DNA of 56,008 nt from CAVQCT01 sp964520865 (GTDB lineage Bacteria; Zixibacteria; MSB-5A5; GN15; FEB-12). Position 1 is the first letter of the stretch. Each line of letters opens with the position of its first letter. Location of the stretch: assembly GCA_964520865.1 (NCBI GenBank), contig CAZFOY010000021.1:1-56008 (forward strand), given 5' to 3'. Both the position numbers and the translations under genes were made by a program. Under the pieces are notes generated by a model that worked only from the letters and a program-made list of their open reading frames with translations, had not been told where the DNA came from and made no database searches. Shown here in pieces: positions 42,528 through 50,330 of this stretch.

Positions 42528-43475
42528 GTGGTAAATCAGTCACCAGATAACGAGCCGACCATCAGCGAAAGGGAGTCGGAACCGCGGCCTCTTGTTAAAT
42601 GGGGCTGGCTCCGCGCACTCCTTTTCTTCATCGCGTTCATCGCCGTATCCGTAATTGTCGCCGTGACGTCGAGCATTCTCTTGTCTGTTTCGGGACATAG
42701 CGGGACAACGAATTTCGACTCTCCCATAACCACGGTCTTCGAGGGTGCGAGTCTGCTCATTTCATTCCTCCTTGTTCTCCTCTTCCGAAGAATCATCGAT
42801 CGCAGATCGGTCGTCTCACTCGGCTTTTCGTTCAGTCCTCGTTTTCGCAAAGATCTGATCTGGGGGGTGGTATTTGGAATCGGCTTGCAGCTGGTGATTT
42901 TCGGTTCTCTTTGGGTGACCGGGCAGATCCAGGTAACCGGAGTCGAATTCGTGCCCGGTTCTCTGGTTATTCTTCTGCTCACCCTGATCTTTGCGGCCGT
43001 TCAGGAAGAAATCGTCATGCGCGGATACATGTTGAGCAATATGATGGAGTCGACTAACAAGTACCTCGCCCTGGTCCTCGTAAGTGTAATATTCGCCGGG
43101 CTGCACAGTTCGAATCCGGACGCATCATTGGCCGGCGTAGCGAACATCCTGCTTGCCGGACTGCTCTTAGGCGTCTACTACATCCATAGAAAGAATTTGT
43201 GGTTCCCGATCGGCCTCCACATAGCCTGGAACTATTTCGAGGGTCCGGTGCTTGGATCGCCGGTAAGCGGCATGGAGATTCACAGTATCGTGGATTTGAA
43301 GTTTGTCGGGAGTCCTCTCCTGACCGGGGGTAAATTCGGATTTGAAGCTTCGGTTGTGGCGGCCCTGTTCACCTTGATTGCCATCCTGTTAGTGCACTTC
43401 GCCTTCCGAAAGAAACCGAGCGCCCCTCAAACCGCCGATCGGACTCAAGAACCGGGTCGGCAAACACAAGAATAG
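42528..43475 (+). CDS. CPBP-family (CAAX-like) intramembrane metalloprotease
   Basis: 315 residues from GTG 42528; an upstream TTG would add a hydrophilic tail overlapping the terminator stem of the previous gene. About eight transmembrane helices are present. The three conserved ABI motifs are intact: E-E-x-x-x-R in AAVQEEIVMRGY, F-x-x-x-H in I-F-A-G-L-H, and H-x-x-x-N in L-H-I-A-W-N-Y. Members cleave within membranes or process prenylated and small peptides, and some protect against bacteriocins; the role here is unknown. The C-terminus is a charged tail. Confidence 0.88.
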   Translation: MVNQSPDNEPTISERESEPRPLVKWGWLRALLFFIAFIAVSVIVAVTSSILLSVSGHSGTTNFDSPITTVFEGASLLISFLLVLLFRRIIDRRSVVSLGFSFSPRFRKDLIWGVVFGIGLQLVIFGSLWVTGQIQVTGVEFVPGSLVILLLTLIFAAVQEEIVMRGYMLSNMMESTNKYLALVLVSVIFAGLHSSNPDASLAGVANILLAGLLLGVYYIHRKNLWFPIGLHIAWNYFEGPVLGSPVSGMEIHSIVDLKFVGSPLLTGGKFGFEASVVAALFTLIAILLVHFAFRKKPSAPQTADRTQEPGRQTQE

Positions 43476-43553
43476 CTCCCGCTCGGGATGCGGCAAAAAC
43501 GTCCTCTCTCCACCCCGATATATCGACTCAAAGTAAACCGATTCGGTCTTGTC

Positions 43554-43754
43554 CTAATCGGATAATTTGACGAATGTCCGGTTGCCCTGGGTCCTGTATA
43601 CTACTTTTCCTTCACGGGCCAGCCAGCCTAAAGCCTGAAAAACGACTGCGTCCTTTTCCTTAAGGGTCTTGGGCAGCTGCGCTATACTCATTTCATCTTT
43701 CTTCTTCAGGGTATCCCACAGTTTTCCCGCAGTGCGTCCAATCAATTCCTGCAT
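43554..43754 (-). CDS. Small winged-helix protein (DUF2582-type)
   Basis: 66 residues: I-G-R-T-A-G-K-L-W-D-T-L, then M-S-I-A-Q-L-P-K-T-L and F-Q-A-L-G-W-L-A-R-E-G-K-V-V-Y. The A-L-G-W-L-A-R-E-x-K segment marks the DUF2582-type winged-helix family seen in FCB bacteria and archaea, which may bind DNA. AAGGAGG lies 5 nt before the ATG, and a near-perfect promoter stands just upstream, so it is expected to be well expressed. Its targets are unknown. It is transcribed in the same direction as the operon to its right, but from its own promoter. Confidence 0.85.
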   Translation of the reverse strand: MQELIGRTAGKLWDTLKKKDEMSIAQLPKTLKEKDAVVFQALGWLAREGKVVYRTQGNRTFVKLSD

Positions 43755-43790
43755 CTTATCCTCCTTGGTAAATGCGTGTGCTCTGCCGGA

Positions 43791-43819
43791 ATTATTCCAT
43801 TACAACAAACGATTGTCAA
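43791..43819 (-). promoter_or_regulatory. Near-consensus sigma-70 promoter for the winged-helix gene
   Basis: On the minus strand TTGACA (43819-43814), a 17-bp spacer and AATAAT (43796-43791) lie 37 nt before the start codon at 43754. It is the best -35 in the window and shows that the organism uses Escherichia-like housekeeping promoters. Confidence 0.75.
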
Positions 43820-43950
43820 GATTGTTCAGACCATCCGGCGCGGAACCCTGTTCCAAATCAAAGTTGAACACATGGGCAGCTGTCAGGGGAACGCATTTAG
43901 GCAGGCGCCTCTTTTCATGCGATGGAAATATTTCAAGATTGAAGGGTTGA

Positions 43951-45603
43951 CTAAACGGCGGCGAACGAAAAGGTAAAGGTAGTGCCTTTGCCCAGGGTGC
44001 TGTCAACTTCAAACGTCGCTTCGTGATTGCTGATGATATTGCCTACCGTTACAAGCCCGTAACCATGTCCGTGACTTTTCGTCGTGAAGCTGCTTCGGAA
44101 CAGCTTGTCTTTTAGCTCCGGTTTTACTCCGACACCGTTATCCGAGATCGACAGCAATACTGAGTCGTTTTCCTTGGTCGTCCGCACTACGATTTCCCCG
44201 ATCTCTCTCCCCGCTTCGTCAATGGCATCGGCGGCGTTGTTGAGGAGGTTGAGAAGGAGTTGGGCAATCTGGTGACCGTCGATATTCACTTTATTGAGAG
44301 CCTTGCCGAGCTGAGTCGAGATCGTGATATTGCTGAACTTCTTTTGAACGGAGACAAAGGAAAGGACATCGGTGATAATAGTATTGAGATTCTGCGGGGT
44401 ACGCGCCGTGTCCATACGGGAATAGTCCATCAGACCGGCCGTAAAACGCTCCATTTTCGCTACCGTCTGTTTCAGTTTTTCCAGCGTCCCGCTAAGGCGT
44501 TCGGAGTCGTTCCTTTTCGAAGCGACTTCGGCGAGTTCGACTCCACCGAGAATGAGACCCAGAAAGTTATTCAGCTCGTGAGCGATCGACGATGCCATCA
44601 ACCCCTTCTCGGCGAACTTCTCCAGCTCGAACAAACGCTGTTCGCTCTGTTTCTGGCCGGTAATGTCATCAAGGGTGATTACCAGATCATGGGAACGGGA
44701 GGTTTCCCCGAAAACCCGACTTACTCGTACGTTGAAGATTCGCTCGTTATCCCCCTTCTTCACGACCATGTTTTCCAGAGGCTTGCCGTGTTCCAGATCG
44801 CGCGAAGCATCGATCCGTTTGAGCCAGCCGGGAAATCCTTTCTCCGAGAAAATCAAGCTCATCGGCACTGCTTGAAGCGATTCAATCGATCTTACACCCG
44901 ACTTGAATTCTGACAGTATTCGAAAACCCGCAGCATTCACCTTTTTCAATCTGTCGTTGCTATCAAAGACGAACACGCCCTGCTTGACGGAGTCGAGGAT
45001 CGACAGGTGCCAGAGGTTCAGCTCGGAAATCTCGAGAAACAGAAAGGAATTTGCGATGAAAGGAGTGACGGTGTTGACCATGGTCGTCAACAGCTCGCAA
45101 TCGGAATCGGTGCAGCGTCGGCCGGCCACCAGTCCGCCAAGGCCGAGCAGGCCGATCAACTTGCTGTCATGCACCAGCGGCATGATCATCTGAACGCCGC
45201 ACTCCTGGAGAATATAGCCGAAATTCGCCAGCTGACCGGGAAGCTTGAGATTATGAGTCTTGTGCGGTTTGACTTCAAGGGCGAGGTGATCTTCCAGATC
45301 TCTCGTAAGCAAAATACCGGATAGAAGCTCGTTCTGCTTGAACTTTCCGATGGCGAAATAGAGCTGCGATTGCCGCTCTGAGCGCGGATCCAGCAGGATT
45401 GCGAAAGCACTGGTGACGGAGAACTGCCCGGACAACGTCAGGAGCAGCAGGTCCATGAGGCTGTCGAGATCCGGCCGATTTGAAAATTGCCGGGCCAGTT
45501 TCGACAGCGCATCGAGGGCCAGCACGTTGCGGTCCTGCATCGCCCGTTCTTCGTCGCCAAGATCGGTATCTATCCGACCGCTTCCGTTCAGAAACTGATT
45601 CAT
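43951..45603 (-). CDS. Soluble sensor histidine kinase (GAF-PAS-HisKA-HATPase)
   Basis: 550 residues without transmembrane segments. GAF domain at about 25-190 (V-Q-M-I-M-P-L-V-H-D-S-K-L-I-G-L-L-G-L), PAS at about 205-320 (D-S-V-K-Q-G-V-F-V-F-D-S-N), then the phosphorylated His342 in S-S-I-A-H-E-L-N-N. ATP-binding boxes are L-L-N-L-L-N-N-A-A-D-A, SDNGVGV and GHGYGL, so it should be active. No response regulator is next to it. It is the last gene of the six-gene operon and its ATGA start overlaps the stop of the STAS gene, so it presumably senses an internal signal feeding into or read from the partner-switching genes (inference). Confidence 0.92.
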   Translation of the reverse strand: MNQFLNGSGRIDTDLGDEERAMQDRNVLALDALSKLARQFSNRPDLDSLMDLLLLTLSGQFSVTSAFAILLDPRSERQSQLYFAIGKFKQNELLSGILLTRDLEDHLALEVKPHKTHNLKLPGQLANFGYILQECGVQMIMPLVHDSKLIGLLGLGGLVAGRRCTDSDCELLTTMVNTVTPFIANSFLFLEISELNLWHLSILDSVKQGVFVFDSNDRLKKVNAAGFRILSEFKSGVRSIESLQAVPMSLIFSEKGFPGWLKRIDASRDLEHGKPLENMVVKKGDNERIFNVRVSRVFGETSRSHDLVITLDDITGQKQSEQRLFELEKFAEKGLMASSIAHELNNFLGLILGGVELAEVASKRNDSERLSGTLEKLKQTVAKMERFTAGLMDYSRMDTARTPQNLNTIITDVLSFVSVQKKFSNITISTQLGKALNKVNIDGHQIAQLLLNLLNNAADAIDEAGREIGEIVVRTTKENDSVLLSISDNGVGVKPELKDKLFRSSFTTKSHGHGYGLVTVGNIISNHEATFEVDSTLGKGTTFTFSFAAV

Positions 45604-45962
45604 ACTTTGTTATGCGCACCGCAGAAGGTCAGAGCCTCCTGCTCGCTCCCTTTGATTGTCAAGTAGTCTAACAGGTCAAGGACCCTGAAAACGTGAATGA
45701 CTGTTTCCGAAGGTCCTGCCAGCACGATATCCCCGCCCATCTCGCGTGAACTTTCCACCGTCCCGAGAATAGAACCCACCCCTGCCGATGAAATAAACTG
45801 CAGGTCGGACATATCGATTATGATGAATTTGATGCCTCTTTCCTGCACCTTATTTATAGCCTGCACCATCTCATGAGCATTGTTATTGTCGAGCAACTTT
45901 GCCGACTTGATGACAACAATGCCTTCGCCCACATCCTTTGTCGTTATCCCGAATTCATTCAT
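45600..45962 (-). CDS. STAS-domain anti-sigma factor antagonist (RsbV-like)
   Basis: 120 residues, a single STAS domain. The phosphorylation loop reads D-M-S-D-L-Q-F-I-S-S-A-G-V-G, placing the target serine at Ser59. The aspartate that usually precedes it is Ser58. Proteins of this kind are phosphorylated by RsbW-type kinases and dephosphorylated by RsbU-type phosphatases. Both kinds of partner are encoded just upstream (8 nt overlap with the STAS-kinase fusion). It overlaps the histidine kinase start by 4 nt. It may be the output of the module; no sigma factor gene is in the window. Confidence 0.9.
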   Translation of the reverse strand: MNEFGITTKDVGEGIVVIKSAKLLDNNNAHEMVQAINKVQERGIKFIIIDMSDLQFISSAGVGSILGTVESSREMGGDIVLAGPSETVIHVFRVLDLLDYLTIKGSEQEALTFCGAHNKV

Positions 45963-46731
45963 CGATTCGCTCCAGGCTCTTCCTCAGCGTCAGGATGTTG
46001 AAGTGGCCGTTTTCTCGTGTATATTGCATGTCATCAGTCATTCTTCTGATCAGGGTCACACCGATTCCACGCTGTTGTCTCCGGTTGATGACTTCCGAAG
46101 GTTCAAAATTGTCAGGAAGACTGGTGGGATCGAATTCTTTTCCGCAATCCTTGAATTCCATTACCGCTTCGCGCCGGCTGAGGGCGATTGCAACCGTCAC
46201 CGTCTCGCCCCGGGAGATTCCGGAATGCAGTCTAATATTGGTCGCTACTTCGTAAAACACGGTCTCGAGTTCGGTAATCGACTTTTCTTGGAGCCCGCGC
46301 TGAATCAGCCGGTTTTTCAACTCTGTAATTGCCGAGGCCACCGCACTCGAGTTGGCCGTGAACTCTATCGTAAACTCCTCGTCCGGACCTGTTATCGGAA
46401 CCAATTTGGGACGTACCGATCTCTCCCTCCGTATCGAAGTTTGGAGATCGAACATGTCCAGTAGATCCAACACTTTAAGTACTCGCAGCAGGTTATCATT
46501 TACGTTGTTCAGAGTAAGTCGCGCGCTCCGCTCAAGACACTTCGTCCTGATCGACCAGAGGACGTTGATATGAGTCGAGCTGACTCTGCTCAGTGAAGCA
46601 CAATCAAGACCGACCTGCTTACAACCAGATCCCAGGAGATCATCGACAGCCGAAGTCAGACCGGCTATCGAACTGGAAGTAAGCTCTTCGGGGACTTCCG
46701 GCATTCCTGTACTTTGTGCATCAGCGAGCAT
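45955..46731 (-). CDS. Fused STAS and RsbW-like serine kinase/anti-sigma protein
   Basis: 258 residues. The N-terminal part (about 15-105) is a degenerate STAS domain (G-L-D-C-A-S-L-S-R-V-S-S-T-H-I-N-V-L-W). The C-terminal part (about 118-258) is a GHKL/HATPase of the RsbW type, with N-box E-V-A-T-N-I-R-L-H, G1 box D-C-G-K-E-F-D-P and G2 box R-G-I-G-V-T-L-I-R-R-M-T-D-D. Such kinases normally phosphorylate a separate STAS partner. Carrying an N-terminal STAS on the same chain suggests self-regulation or binding to another STAS/kinase protein. It overlaps the phosphatase gene by 11 nt. Confidence 0.88.
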   Translation of the reverse strand: MLADAQSTGMPEVPEELTSSSIAGLTSAVDDLLGSGCKQVGLDCASLSRVSSTHINVLWSIRTKCLERSARLTLNNVNDNLLRVLKVLDLLDMFDLQTSIRRERSVRPKLVPITGPDEEFTIEFTANSSAVASAITELKNRLIQRGLQEKSITELETVFYEVATNIRLHSGISRGETVTVAIALSRREAVMEFKDCGKEFDPTSLPDNFEPSEVINRRQQRGIGVTLIRRMTDDMQYTRENGHFNILTLRKSLERIDE

Positions 46732-48319
46732 ATGCGTGAACTTCCTCAGTATTATTTTTTATATCGTCACGAACGCCCAACCATTTCAGGGCCATAAGCG
46801 TGATATCGTCGAATTGTTCGGTATCGGTCACGAATTCCGCATGATTTTTCATGACGGATTCTACAAGTTCCTGGCTGGACCGAGTCCGGGCTTCCGAGAC
46901 GAGTCCGACTAACCTGTCCATACCAAACTCTTCGCCGTCTTTTCCCGGCGCCTCGTTTATCCCGTCGGTGTACTGAATGAGCCAATCGCCGGGCGACAAG
47001 TCGATGTGTCCCAATTCGATACGCGAACTAAACGGCCCCGGCGGCATCATTCCGAGCGGAAAGCCCTTGGTCTTGATAAGGTCAGTTTCACCTGTTGCGG
47101 CTGAAATCCGGATGAGCGGATTATGGCCGGCCGAAGCGAAGTCAAATGCGCCGGTCCGTCGGTCAAGAATGCCAAGAAACATCGTTACGAACATCCCCTT
47201 CCTGATGTTCGCCGAAATCTCCCGGTTTACTTCCGAAAGCAGCCGGTCCGGCTGGTCTATATTTCGAGAGATTCGCTTGACAATATCTCTGGTTAGCAGC
47301 ATTACGAGCATACCGGGCAACGACTTACCGGAAACATCGGCCACCAGAAATCCGATCTTGTTTTCACCGTAGTCAATGAAATCGTAGTAATCTCCACCCA
47401 CCTCCCGGGCACTTCGATAGGCGCCGTAGCAACTGAATTCCGGCCCGGAAGGAAAACCGGCCGGAAGGATATTCGACTGAATTTCGCGGGCGATCTCCAT
47501 TTCGCGGGCAATTCGCTCACGCTCGATGATCTGTTGCTGCGCCGAATTGAGTTTGGTCCCCATCACCCGGAGGGTCTCGGAAAGATATCCAAATTCGTTC
47601 CGGTCCGTGATCGGGACATCGAACGAGATTTTGTCGAAATCGACTTTCTTCAGCGAATCAGTTATCAGGGTAATCGGGCTGAGTTTCCTGTGCAGAAGGG
47701 CCATGGTGATCGGGATGCCGATGAGGAGCAGGACGATCGTAATCGTAATCACCGTGACGATCGACTGCCGCCTCGCCTGGGCAATCTGACTTGCGGAGGA
47801 GGCAACTCCGAGCCGTCCCACGAGGATGCTTCCTTCATTAATCGGAACCGTGATCAATATCGTGTCCGAGGCGATGTCAAAAGCCTCGCCGTCGTGTAGT
47901 ACGTCGGTGAATTGGTTCGATGCTACCACTTTCAGGTGCACACCCGAGATAATCTTTTTGATGTCGGTGTGAGCGAGGAATTTTCCGTCCCGGTCGGCTA
48001 TCCCGACCCAGTAAATATCGGGATTATCCGAGGCCAGCTTCTGACAGATATTATTGAGCAAGAGCGCGTCCGGTCCGTTGGTCGAAATGATCAATTTCCC
48101 GGCGGGAGCCGAGTATGAGCGGGCCTGCACTAACAACTTCTCCACCTCCGCCCGGGTGACGGTATTCACGTACCGGTCGGTCATAATATAGCCGGAGGCA
48201 AGCATCAGCAGAAAGATGACCGAGGAAATATACAGAGAAAATTCCAGGCGAATCGATCGTTTGAACTGCTTCGGTTCCGGCCAATCGTGGGCCAATTCGT
48301 TCTTACTGCTCGAATCCAT
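46721..48319 (-). CDS. Membrane-bound RsbU/SpoIIE-type PP2C phosphatase with Cache-like sensor and HAMP
   Basis: 532 residues from ATG 48319 (a longer frame runs into the preceding gene). Transmembrane helix 1 (about 23-45), an extracytoplasmic Cache-like domain (about 50-175), helix 2 (about 180-205, I-V-T-V-I-T-I-T-I-V-L-L-L), HAMP (about 206-260), a short coiled linker and a PP2C domain. The four metal-binding aspartates are all present: G-G-D-Y-Y-D-F, V-A-D-V-S-G-K-S, Y-T-D-G-I-N-E-A and F-D-D-I-T-L. It likely dephosphorylates the STAS partners encoded downstream in response to an envelope signal. It overlaps the PorV-TPR gene by 17 nt and the fusion gene by 11. Confidence 0.92.
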   Translation of the reverse strand: MDSSSKNELAHDWPEPKQFKRSIRLEFSLYISSVIFLLMLASGYIMTDRYVNTVTRAEVEKLLVQARSYSAPAGKLIISTNGPDALLLNNICQKLASDNPDIYWVGIADRDGKFLAHTDIKKIISGVHLKVVASNQFTDVLHDGEAFDIASDTILITVPINEGSILVGRLGVASSASQIAQARRQSIVTVITITIVLLLIGIPITMALLHRKLSPITLITDSLKKVDFDKISFDVPITDRNEFGYLSETLRVMGTKLNSAQQQIIERERIAREMEIAREIQSNILPAGFPSGPEFSCYGAYRSAREVGGDYYDFIDYGENKIGFLVADVSGKSLPGMLVMLLTRDIVKRISRNIDQPDRLLSEVNREISANIRKGMFVTMFLGILDRRTGAFDFASAGHNPLIRISAATGETDLIKTKGFPLGMMPPGPFSSRIELGHIDLSPGDWLIQYTDGINEAPGKDGEEFGMDRLVGLVSEARTRSSQELVESVMKNHAEFVTDTEQFDDITLMALKWLGVRDDIKNNTEEVHAYAR

Positions 48320-50330
48320 AAGACAATTCCTGCATTTTGCTGATTTCGTTCTCAGTGCGCCGGATGTAATCAGATATCTCTTTATTGTCCGGCTGGAGCC
48401 GCGCCGCTTTCTTCCAGACCTCAATTGCTTCTTTCAATTCGTTCTTTCCGTACAGTTCGACGCCGACATATTTGTATGCGTTCACGAGGTAGGTCCGCAC
48501 CGACTGGTAGTCAGGGGCGAGGAGTTCTACTTTCTCCCAATATTGAATAGCCTGTTTCAGATCACCGTCCTTGAACAACCCCTGTGCCGTTTCATAAGCT
48601 GCTTCAACTTCCTTGGCCAATTCGGGACTGAGAGTCTTCGACTTTTCAACTCCGGTCGTCACGGCGAGATGGGACGGTTCCTTTTCTTTCTGCATCGCCG
48701 CGACAATCTGTTTGCGGAGGTTCAGGCAGTAACTATGTCCGGCAAACAGCACCAGCGCCGAATCGACCTGTTTCAGAGCGGTCTCGTATTCGCCCCTGTT
48801 ATAGGCATCGGCAGCACCCTGCCGTAACTTTTCGAACCTGACTCTTTTTCCGGCCAGTATGACTCCCGGGTCATTCGGGGCAAACTCCGCGAGCGCAGCC
48901 ACGACCGACCGCGCCTGATCAATTTTGCCGTAGCTCAACAACGAATCGGCCTGCCAGAGACGCGCGTTAATCGTCTCCTTTCGCGAGAGACTCTGTTGAA
49001 TCGCTCCATTCGCTTTGGCGAGCAGAGATGCTGCATCTTCAGAATTGGGTTGTTCGGTCAGGGCCAGGTTGGCGTAGTAGCGGACACCCAGATAATCCGT
49101 CTGGGCAAGCCGCGACTGCGCCGAATCGATCGCGTTCCGATATCGCTGCTTCATAAGTGCATCCTCGAGTCGGTCCTTGCACTCGGAAGCCAGTTTTGAA
49201 AGAGCTGTCGTGTCCGCGTTTATTCCGCGGCTCAGGAAAAGGGCCCGATCAAAGGAACTCTGCGCGCCGCTCAGATCCCCGGCATTCAGCATGTCCTTTC
49301 CGCTCGCAATCAGATCGTCGATCATCTTCCGGTTTCTTTCAACCAGACGATCGTTCATCAAGCTGTTGAATTCCCGCTCCCGCTTCTCCGCACGAGCCTG
49401 CCGCCGCAAACTGGCCGGGGCACCGAATGTAGACGTGAGGCTGAACATATGGATTGTTCCCAGGTCACGTTCGACCAGCGAATAGTCAAAACTGAACGCC
49501 CGATAACTCAATCCTGCCCCCACCGACAGCTTCTGGTCGTTGATGCCGCCCCGAAGACTCAGCATATCCATTATATTGTATTCAAGTCCTAAAGAGAGGC
49601 GCGAGGCCACCTGATCGGTCTTATTGAGGCCGGCGAATATAGTTGCCTCCTGATCCCACGACGGATTCGGCCGCAATGACGCTGATACCCCGAAAGTTAC
49701 TTCGGTCGGGAAATGAACCTGGGCCTGATCGAGCTTCATTCCCGGCTGAATGACGTTCCGTAGCGCGAGAGCGAGATTGATTTGTTTCATTCGTTCGGAG
49801 CCGACGGTAAGAACCCGGTTGGCGGAAAGATTCAATCCCGGAGACGAGGTCGTGGAGTATCCGTCAAGGGAGTGCTGCTCCATCTGAAGCGACAACCCGA
49901 CATCGAAGCCGGAAATAGTTCGGCCATAAGCTGCGTACAGCGCCGTTCGGGTGTCCGATGTCTGTCCGAGCAGAAGATTTGAGGCGTCACGTTTCTCGAT
50001 CCCGTCCACGCCAAGTCGGAACAGCCCGATGCCGAACGAGCCCCAGTCGAGCGTCGGAATGGCGAATCCGGCGTATTGATAGGCGACATCGGAATCGAAC
50101 AGCCGGGTATAGAAACCGGTCACGGCGATCCGTTCTGCTCGGGCAAGATGTCCCGGATTCCAGAATGCCGCTACTGCGTCGGCGGGTGCCGTCCAGGAAG
50201 CACTTCCCAATGACAATTCCCGCGCCCCGGTTCCGAACTCAAACGGCGACACGGTCCCGCCATCGTTGCCACCGAACGACAGCGAGGCGAAGCAGACCAG
50301 CACTCCAATTGTCATCAGCCACCGGGTCAT
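48303..50330 (-). CDS. PorV/PorQ-like outer-membrane barrel fused to TPR repeats
   Basis: 675 residues. Signal peptide (about 1-20, S-L-S-F-G-G), then a PorV/UPF0164-type beta-barrel (about 21-315): G-A-R-E-L-S-L-G-S-A-S-W, A-A-F-W-N-P-G, repeated G-L-x-Y/L strands and F-G-V-S-A-S-L-R-P-N. A charged helical linker (A-R-A-E-K-R-E-R-E-F) leads to at least four tetratricopeptide repeats (about 345-660; A-I-Q-Y-W-E-K-V-E-L-L-A-P-D-Y and A-I-E-V-W-K-K-A-A-R-L-Q-P-D-N). PorV proteins carry type IX-secreted proteins to the surface; TPRs bind partners. The start codon overlaps the stop of the giant CTD protein by 4 nt (ATGA), which points to a dedicated porter. The TPR fusion is unusual. Confidence 0.82.
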   Translation of the reverse strand: MTRWLMTIGVLVCFASLSFGGNDGGTVSPFEFGTGARELSLGSASWTAPADAVAAFWNPGHLARAERIAVTGFYTRLFDSDVAYQYAGFAIPTLDWGSFGIGLFRLGVDGIEKRDASNLLLGQTSDTRTALYAAYGRTISGFDVGLSLQMEQHSLDGYSTTSSPGLNLSANRVLTVGSERMKQINLALALRNVIQPGMKLDQAQVHFPTEVTFGVSASLRPNPSWDQEATIFAGLNKTDQVASRLSLGLEYNIMDMLSLRGGINDQKLSVGAGLSYRAFSFDYSLVERDLGTIHMFSLTSTFGAPASLRRQARAEKREREFNSLMNDRLVERNRKMIDDLIASGKDMLNAGDLSGAQSSFDRALFLSRGINADTTALSKLASECKDRLEDALMKQRYRNAIDSAQSRLAQTDYLGVRYYANLALTEQPNSEDAASLLAKANGAIQQSLSRKETINARLWQADSLLSYGKIDQARSVVAALAEFAPNDPGVILAGKRVRFEKLRQGAADAYNRGEYETALKQVDSALVLFAGHSYCLNLRKQIVAAMQKEKEPSHLAVTTGVEKSKTLSPELAKEVEAAYETAQGLFKDGDLKQAIQYWEKVELLAPDYQSVRTYLVNAYKYVGVELYGKNELKEAIEVWKKAARLQPDNKEISDYIRRTENEISKMQELSYGFEQ

